Source: Clostridia bacterium (lineage in GTDB: Bacteria > Bacillota > UBA994 > PWPR01). Taken from it: 10,824 nucleotides of DNA. The first letter of the stretch is position 1. The number at the start of each line of letters is the position of its first letter. The notes under the pieces were generated by a model. That model was given only the letters and a program-made list of their open reading frames with translations, searched no databases and was not told where the DNA came from. Location: assembly GCA_003557085.1 (NCBI GenBank), contig PWPR01000056.1, positions 1 to 10,824 on the forward strand, written 5' to 3'. Both the position numbers and the translations under genes were made by a program. Of the stretch, positions 6,749 to 10,824 are shown piece by piece.

Positions 6749-6810
6749 ATTGTGTAAGTTTATCTAATCAAAATACTATCTTATTATAAACAAAGATTTT
6801 TTAATATGTT

Positions 6811-7668
6811 TTAGGATCTTTTTGGCTTTCGCTTAAGTGAGCTTATATAAGTACCAAATAATACTAAGAACCCACCGATTATATGAAAAAGCCCTAGAGG
6901 TTCATTGAGAAAAATTAGTCCAAAGATTAAAGCAGAAACTGGGTCTAAATAGCTAAGAATTGAAGCGCTATGGACACTAACATGTTCAATGCTAGGAAAA
7001 TACAATAAATAGGCGAGGGTTGTGTGAACCAATCCTATTACTAACAGAGAAGCTATGCCAAAAGGGTTAATAATCGTAATTTGACTTCTGAATATGACTA
7101 CAGGGGTCAATATAATAGCACTTATAGCCATTTGTACTAAAACTCTGTCAAAGGGACTAATACGAGTCATTTTCTTATTACATATAACAACACCTGCATA
7201 ATTAAATGCTGCAATCAGCCCAAGTATAATGCCACTAAACTGAGTTAGTGCTAAATTATCTGCAGAAAAATTAATAATTATTAGTAAGCCTGAAAAAGCT
7301 AAGGCAATCGATAAAAGTTTAAGAGTATTAAGCTTTTCATTTAGCAATATTGTTGCTAGAATAACAGCGAAGACTGGCGCCATATAATAGCTTAGAGTTG
7401 CATTTGCTATAGTAGTAACTTTATATGCTTCAAAGAGAAAAATCCAATTTGTGCTTAGCATAATTCCCGAAATAATCAAAAGCTTTTTATTCTCTCCCAA
7501 ATCAATTTTCTTGTTTATTACAAGCTTCTTAATTAATAAAATCGATATACTAGCTATGAGTGCCCTGAGATAAGCAATTTCTAGAGAGGGGAGAGGAATA
7601 TGTCTGACAAAAACGCCTAAACTTCCCCAGAGAATCATGCTCACAATAATTTTAACTTTAGGACTCAT
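6811..7668 (-). CDS. EamA/DMT-family membrane transporter 2
   Basis: A 285-residue membrane protein of the RhaT/EamA type with about ten predicted helices in two repeats. The N-terminal ILWGSLGVFVR block and the end-of-repeat motifs LLNEKLN (first repeat) and LNEPLG (second repeat) are characteristic of the family, as is SYLDPVSALIFGLIFLNEP (18-20 residues before the last helix). The C-terminus is basic (LKRKPKRS), consistent with a cytoplasmic tail. AGGAG about 9 nt upstream supports the ATG at 7668. The first 11 nt overlap the end of the pyrophosphatase-like/Nudix fusion gene, indicating co-expression. Substrate unknown; many relatives are amino-acid or metabolite exporters. Confidence 0.92.
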   Translation of the reverse strand: MSPKVKIIVSMILWGSLGVFVRHIPLPSLEIAYLRALIASISILLIKKLVINKKIDLGENKKLLIISGIMLSTNWIFLFEAYKVTTIANATLSYYMAPVFAVILATILLNEKLNTLKLLSIALAFSGLLIIINFSADNLALTQFSGIILGLIAAFNYAGVVICNKKMTRISPFDRVLVQMAISAIILTPVVIFRSQITIINPFGIASLLVIGLVHTTLAYLLYFPSIEHVSVHSASILSYLDPVSALIFGLIFLNEPLGLFHIIGGFLVLFGTYISSLKRKPKRS

Positions 7669-8389
7669 TGTTATGCTCTCCTAAAATATAACTTGTTATG
7701 GTTGCTGGAACAATTTTATGCCTAAGAGACTTAATTTGATCTATGGAAAGCCATACTAGTTCATTAGTATAGATATCAGCAGTCATTAATTGTCCATCTT
7801 CAATCGCTTTATCAATTTCACAATAGTAAAGGTGCATCATTTCATGAGCATTAATACAGTTAACTTGAAAAATATTAGATATCGTGTTAATAAACTTATA
7901 GTTTACTAAATTGGCATTTAACTCTTCTGATATTTCACGTTTAAGAGCTTGTTCTGGCTCTTCTAAAAAATGCATTCCGCCGCCAACAAGATGATAGTAA
8001 TCATCTGCTAGATAAGTTTCTCTGACAAAAAGATATTGCTCTTGTTGCTTTATTAGTGCTCTCACGCTATTTCTTATATATTGAGCGAGATATTCAAGAG
8101 TAATGATTTCAACTTTGCTAAAGTCTATATAGTAATCTAAAAGCGCTGTAATTTGCTCCTTAGAATAATCACTAATGCAGTTAGCAATAATAAGTTCACT
8201 ATTATTAGATTCTAAAATTCCAATGACTTCTCCGTAATACTCAGAGATTGGTTCATGTATACCTAAAACATGAGCTAATAATCCATCAGCAACACCAACA
8301 TTATGTAAATGTATTTTATTTTCCATATATTTTGAGCCTAGTGGCTTTGTTATTTTGACTTTAATCTTTTTACCTAAGTAGCCATTCAT
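7658..8389 (-). CDS. Fusion of inactive inorganic-pyrophosphatase-like domain and Nudix hydrolase domain
   Basis: A 243-residue two-domain protein. Residues 1 to about 98 resemble the small clostridial family I inorganic pyrophosphatases: GYLGKKIKVKITKPLGSK (3-20; family Y-x-GKKVKVxIDRPLGSK), HVLGIHEPISEYYGEVIGIL (40-59; family AYxLGVxEPLxEFEGxVIAII), and YSKEQI...FSKVEII (75-97). The catalytic parts are missing: NYGY is NVGV (30-33), the DGExxDAY acidic block is shortened to ADGLLAH (34-40), and the HRxND..EDK segment is reduced to ESNNSEL (60-66). Residues about 105-243 form a Nudix domain whose box fits GX5EX7REUXEEXGU (Gly137, Glu143, Arg151-Glu152, Glu155-Glu156), except Asn158 for the last Gly. 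The metal-binding glutamates remain, so this domain is likely active. GGAGG 7 nt before the ATG supports the start. It overlaps EamA transporter 2 by 11 nt and is the first gene of the minus-strand run. The N-terminal assignment is from motif memory and less certain than the Nudix call. Confidence 0.8.
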   Translation of the reverse strand: MNGYLGKKIKVKITKPLGSKYMENKIHLHNVGVADGLLAHVLGIHEPISEYYGEVIGILESNNSELIIANCISDYSKEQITALLDYYIDFSKVEIITLEYLAQYIRNSVRALIKQQEQYLFVRETYLADDYYHLVGGGMHFLEEPEQALKREISEELNANLVNYKFINTISNIFQVNCINAHEMMHLYYCEIDKAIEDGQLMTADIYTNELVWLSIDQIKSLRHKIVPATITSYILGEHNNES

Positions 8390-8412
8390 CTGTATGCCTC
8401 CATTATAAAATC

Positions 8413-8437
8413 TTATTTAAGAGTAGCTTTATTTAAG
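8413..8437. repeat. Two 9-bp direct repeats in a divergent intergenic region
   Basis: TTATTTAAG occurs exactly at 8413-8421 and 8429-8437, a 16-bp period, between the divergent fusion gene (start 8389) and sdaAB (start 8488). A short inverted repeat GCAT-AA-ATGC (8437-8446) abuts the second copy. This could be a tandem regulator site, but the low sequence complexity leaves chance open. No strong -35/-10 pair is evident for either gene in this 98-nt gap. Confidence 0.35.
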
Positions 8438-8487
8438 CATAAATGCAATAATAATATTACTAATTCACTTGATAAGGATGATTTGAA

Positions 8488-9162
8488 ATGAGTAATAATC
8501 TTTCACTTTTTGATATAACTGGACCGATAATGATTGGCCCTTCAAGTTCACATACTGCAGGAGCTTGTCGCTTAGGTTATGCTGCTAGGAGGATTTTAGG
8601 AGAAGATGTTTCTTCAGTTATATTTCATCTATATGGCTCTTTTAAAGAAACACTGAAAGGTCATGGTACTGACAGGGCGCTCTTGGGTGGAATTTTAGGA
8701 TTTTTGCCTGATGATATAAGAATAAGAGATAGTTTTCAAATTGCTGATGAGAGCGGTGTTATGTACGCTTTCATCAAAGAAGATGAGGAAGAAGACCATC
8801 CTAATACAGTAAAAATAGAGCTAATAGGCAAAACAGGTGAGAAGAAAATAGTGAAAGGTCAATCCGTAGGTGGAGGCAACATTAGGATTACCCAGATTGA
8901 CAAGACAAATTTGAAAATTGATGGTAAGTATTGTACTTTAGTCACTAGGCATTGGGATAGAGTAGGGATTGTTCAAGAAGTTACAGGTATTCTTAATAAG
9001 TGCAATGTAAATATTGCTCAAATGAGCCTTTACCGTGAAGCTGTGAATGATCAAGCCTATATGATAATTGAAGCAGATGACCCAATAAGCAAAGAGTGTT
9101 TAGAGGCTGTGCAAAATGTTGCAAAAATGCAATATGCAGCTGTAATAGATAAATTGTATTAA
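8488..9162 (+). CDS. sdaAB: L-serine dehydratase, iron-sulfur-dependent, beta subunit
   Basis: A 224-residue subunit that pairs with SdaAA to deaminate L-serine to pyruvate and ammonia in the cytoplasm. It opens with SLFDITGPIMIGPSSSHTAG (6-25), the signature of the beta domain; the GPSSSHTAG part contributes to the active site. KGHGTDRALLGGILG (57-71) follows, then the QSVGGGNIRI block (125-134). Residues about 149-224 form an ACT domain (LVTRHWDRVGIVQEVTGIL onward), which in this enzyme group takes part in serine or allosteric binding. Length is normal for the split, two-subunit enzyme typical of Firmicutes. AAGGATG (8474-8480) lies 7-9 nt before the ATG. SdaAA starts 12 nt downstream. Confidence 0.96.
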   Translation: MSNNLSLFDITGPIMIGPSSSHTAGACRLGYAARRILGEDVSSVIFHLYGSFKETLKGHGTDRALLGGILGFLPDDIRIRDSFQIADESGVMYAFIKEDEEEDHPNTVKIELIGKTGEKKIVKGQSVGGGNIRITQIDKTNLKIDGKYCTLVTRHWDRVGIVQEVTGILNKCNVNIAQMSLYREAVNDQAYMIIEADDPISKECLEAVQNVAKMQYAAVIDKLY

Positions 9163-9174
9163 GGTGGTCTTATA

Positions 9175-10047
9175 ATGAATTATAGATTTAAAACGGGGCA
9201 AGATTTACTAGAGCTATGCTATGAGCATAATCTAAGTATTGGTGAAATAGCTTTGATGAGAGAAGCACAGGCTTCTAATATGAGCAAAGAAGAAGTATAT
9301 AATCTAATGTTAGAATCTTATAAGGTTATGAAGGAGTCTGCTCAAAAAGGAATAATAACCTCAGAAGATTCAATGGGGAAGCTTATTGGGCACAATGCCA
9401 AAAAAATGTACGACTATTATCGTATGGGGGAATCCATAGCTTCTGGGATGTTATCAAAAGCTATTGCGTATTCTTTAGCTATCACAGAAGAAAACTCCAG
9501 AATGGGTAAAATTGTTGCTTGCCCAACAGCAGGAGCATGTGGAGTAGTACCAGCAGTTTTAAATGCTCTTGAAGAAGATAGAGAGATTGATGAAAAGAAA
9601 ATTGTAATGGCACTTTTTAATGCATCTGCTATAGGTTTAATAATTGCAACTTATGCATCAATCAGTGGTGCTGAAGGTGGATGTCAGGCAGAAGTTGGTA
9701 GTGCCAGTGCCATGGCAGCATCGGCAGTAGTAGAACTACTGGGGGGAAGCCCCAGAGCTTCTTTAGAGGGTGCTGCAATTGCCCTAAAGAATATGTTAGG
9801 TTTAGTATGTGACCCAGTAGCAGGATTGGTAGAGGTTCCTTGTTCTAAAAGGAATGCAGGTGGCGTAGGAAATGCTATTACAGCTGCTGAGATGGCTTTG
9901 GCTGGAATTGAAAGTTTTGTTCCTTTTGACCAAGTAGTTGTTACTATGGGAAGGGTTGGGAAAATGTTACCTAGCTCTCTACGCGAAACAGCTCAAGGCG
10001 GGCTAGCAATTACTAAAGCAGCTAAGGAGTATACGCAAAGAGATTAA
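9175..10047 (+). CDS. sdaAA: L-serine dehydratase, iron-sulfur-dependent, alpha subunit
   Basis: The 290-residue catalytic subunit that carries the oxygen-sensitive [4Fe-4S] cluster. Family blocks: SMGKLIGHNAKKM (66-78), ACPTAGACGVVPAV (115-128), SGAEGGCQAEVGSASAMAA (164-182), LVCDPVAGLVEVPCSKRN (210-227) and MGRVGKMLPSSLRETAQGG (258-276). Cys170, Cys212 and Cys223 are the expected cluster ligands; their spacing (42 and 11 residues) equals that of the three ligands in the Legionella enzyme as I recall it (Cys343, 385, 396). Length is normal and nothing is missing. AAGGTGG (9161-9167) overlaps the sdaAB stop codon and sits 7 nt before the ATG, so the two are co-transcribed and probably coupled. 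A strong terminator follows 3 nt after the stop. The iron-sulfur enzyme implies an anaerobic or microaerobic host. Confidence 0.97.
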   Translation: MNYRFKTGQDLLELCYEHNLSIGEIALMREAQASNMSKEEVYNLMLESYKVMKESAQKGIITSEDSMGKLIGHNAKKMYDYYRMGESIASGMLSKAIAYSLAITEENSRMGKIVACPTAGACGVVPAVLNALEEDREIDEKKIVMALFNASAIGLIIATYASISGAEGGCQAEVGSASAMAASAVVELLGGSPRASLEGAAIALKNMLGLVCDPVAGLVEVPCSKRNAGGVGNAITAAEMALAGIESFVPFDQVVVTMGRVGKMLPSSLRETAQGGLAITKAAKEYTQRD

Positions 10048-10050
10048 ATA

Positions 10051-10094
10051 AAAAGCTTTTGCAAGCATTATAATTTGCTAGCAAAGGCTTTTTT
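10051..10094 (+). terminator. Rho-independent terminator of sdaAB-sdaAA
   Basis: A 17-bp stem (10051-10067 with 10076-10092), containing one U-G wobble and one A-A mismatch, closes an 8-nt loop and runs into TTTTTT (10089-10094). The 5' arm starts with AAAA, so it could also stop minus-strand transcription. Confidence 0.9.
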
Positions 10095-10174
10095 ATATTA
10101 ATGGTACTTATAAATATCGAGTATTCTTAGCATTCTGTATCACTGCCTTTATAAAGCCTTGCTTTATAGATAAG

Positions 10175-10202
10175 ACAAATTGCATGTAAATTACACATTT
10201 GT
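10175..10202. repeat. Nested inverted repeats upstream of the phospholipase C-like gene
   Basis: ACAAAT (10175-10180) and ATTTGT (10197-10202) are inverted copies 16 nt apart, enclosing TGTAA-A-TTACA (10185-10195). ATTTGT ends at the start of the promoter region at 10203-10234. The two pairs are not exactly centred on each other. Possible operator; chance is not excluded. Confidence 0.35.
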
Positions 10203-10234
10203 TTGATAAAGCTGAGATACTTATTTGTTATAAT
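10203..10234 (+). promoter_or_regulatory. Extended -10 promoter of the phospholipase C-like gene
   Basis: TG-T-TATAAT (10226-10234) is a perfect extended -10 element, placed 25 nt before the start codon. The nearest -35-like hexamer is TTGATA (10203-10208) at a 20-nt spacing, longer than ideal; extended -10 promoters tolerate a poor -35. Confidence 0.65.
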
Positions 10235-10259
10235 AGCTTGATAGGAGGGAGGAAGTTTT

Positions 10260-10824
10260 ATGCCTGATACATTTGCACATTATACTTTTGGACAAAAAGT
10301 TCTAGCTGAACTAGAGGGAGAAGTTAGATCAATCATAGATAATAATATTGATATTTTCAACATTGGCTTGCAAGGTCCAGATATTTTCTTTTATTATAAG
10401 CCATTGGTATTAAACAAAGTTAATAAAATAGGATATAAGATGCACAATAAAGTTGCACTTCCTTTCTTTAGCGAAGCTAAAAATAATATTCAAAGTATGA
10501 AGTATGATGAAAAAGCTATTTCTTATATACTAGGCTTTATATGTCACTTTATACTTGATAGTGAGTGTCATCCTTACATAAATAGAAAAGCAGCACGCAG
10601 CAATATTACTCATAGTCATATAGAAACTGAGTTCGAGAGAGCTCTAATGATAAATAAAGGACTTGATCCTATTAAAAGTAATAAAGCAGATCATCTAGTA
10701 ATTGATAAGTATAAAGCTAGTATTATAGCAAGCTTTTATGAATCTATTAGTGATAAAAAAGTGATGAAGTCAGTTAATTCAATGAAGGTCTATTCTGGAC
10801 TTTTGGAAGAGTTATCACAGATAA
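10260..10824 (+). CDS. Zinc-dependent phospholipase C-like protein, 5' part
   Basis: The frame starts at ATG 10260 and is open to the right edge: 188 codons plus one base, with the 3' end outside the window. It opens MPDTFAHYTFGQKVL and continues IGLQGPDIFFYYKPL (35-49), MHNK (61-64), GFICHFILDSECHPYI (92-107) and THSHIETEFERALM (117-130), the pattern of the Zn_dep_PLPC family (PF00882) common in Clostridia. Candidate zinc ligands are His7, Asp41, His62, His96, Asp100 (HxxxD) and His118 or His120. There is no signal peptide, unlike secreted alpha-toxin-type phospholipases, so this is a cytoplasmic or membrane-surface relative and enzymatic activity on lipids is not shown. An unusually strong double Shine-Dalgarno (AGGAGGGAGGAAG, 10243-10255) precedes the start, and the gene has its own extended -10 promoter after the sda terminator. 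Confidence 0.87.
   Translation, partial: MPDTFAHYTFGQKVLAELEGEVRSIIDNNIDIFNIGLQGPDIFFYYKPLVLNKVNKIGYKMHNKVALPFFSEAKNNIQSMKYDEKAISYILGFICHFILDSECHPYINRKAARSNITHSHIETEFERALMINKGLDPIKSNKADHLVIDKYKASIIASFYESISDKKVMKSVNSMKVYSGLLEELSQI

Noticed and set aside
6783..6823. Consensus TATAAT (minus strand, 6783-6788) and a weak AAAGAT/ATCTTT hairpin after EamA transporter 2
   Set aside because: The TATAAT has no -35 partner at proper spacing, and the 6-bp AT-rich stem with a long loop is too weak to call a terminator.
1..10824. Possible mobile element, CRISPR array, tRNA/rRNA gene or defence island
   Set aside because: I saw no terminal repeats, transposase or integrase motifs, regularly spaced repeats or RNA-gene structures. 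The HerA-like gene lacks a nuclease partner such as NurA or Sir2, and its ATPase motifs are lost, so a HerA-type defence system is not supported.

Overview
The window is about 10.8 kb of low-GC (roughly one-third G+C), densely coded chromosomal DNA with strong AGGAGG-type ribosome binding sites. The protein families point to an anaerobic Firmicute of the Clostridia: a two-subunit iron-sulfur L-serine dehydratase, a clostridial-type zinc-dependent phospholipase C-like protein, a MurA whose sequence looks Gram-positive, and a domain related to the small clostridial inorganic pyrophosphatases. I cannot name a genus. There are no rRNA or tRNA genes, CRISPR arrays, insertion sequences or phage genes.

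Layout. (1) Bases 2-829 (+) hold the 3' two-thirds of murA, closed by a hairpin terminator at 839-878 that also sits at the end of the opposing gene. (2) Bases 877-2269 (-) hold a ReAV-type L-asparaginase followed by a small exported protein of unknown function. (3) A divergent promoter region at 2270-2386 leads to a PfkB-family sugar-phosphate kinase (2387-3310, +). (4) A run of six genes on the minus strand (8389 down to 3302) reads, in transcription order: pyrophosphatase-like/Nudix fusion, EamA transporter, degenerate YjgR/HerA-like (DUF853) protein, Nudix hydrolase, ComB-like phosphatase, second EamA transporter. Three of the five junctions in this run overlap or nearly abut (11 nt overlap, 2 nt gap, 11 nt overlap), which suggests translational coupling. 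(5) A second divergent region (8390-8487) leads to sdaAB-sdaAA (8488-10047, +), closed by a strong terminator at 10051-10094. (6) A promoter with an extended -10 precedes a zinc-dependent phospholipase C-like gene that runs off the right edge (10260-10824).

Function. Asparaginase and serine dehydratase yield aspartate plus ammonia and pyruvate plus ammonia, which fits amino-acid fermentation. The minus-strand run is the unusual part. It contains two proteins whose ancestral catalytic sites look erased although the reading frames are intact. One is a DUF853 ATPase homologue without a recognisable Walker A glycine loop, Walker B glutamate or C-terminal arginines. The other is an inorganic-pyrophosphatase-like domain, without most of its metal-binding acidic residues, fused to a nearly intact Nudix domain. 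They lie among a second, canonical Nudix enzyme, a phosphosulfolactate-phosphatase-family protein and two 10-helix transporters. A joint role, for example in handling phosphorylated or nucleotide-linked metabolites, is speculation. The degeneracy of the two domains is read directly from the translated sequence against remembered family motifs, without a computed alignment.
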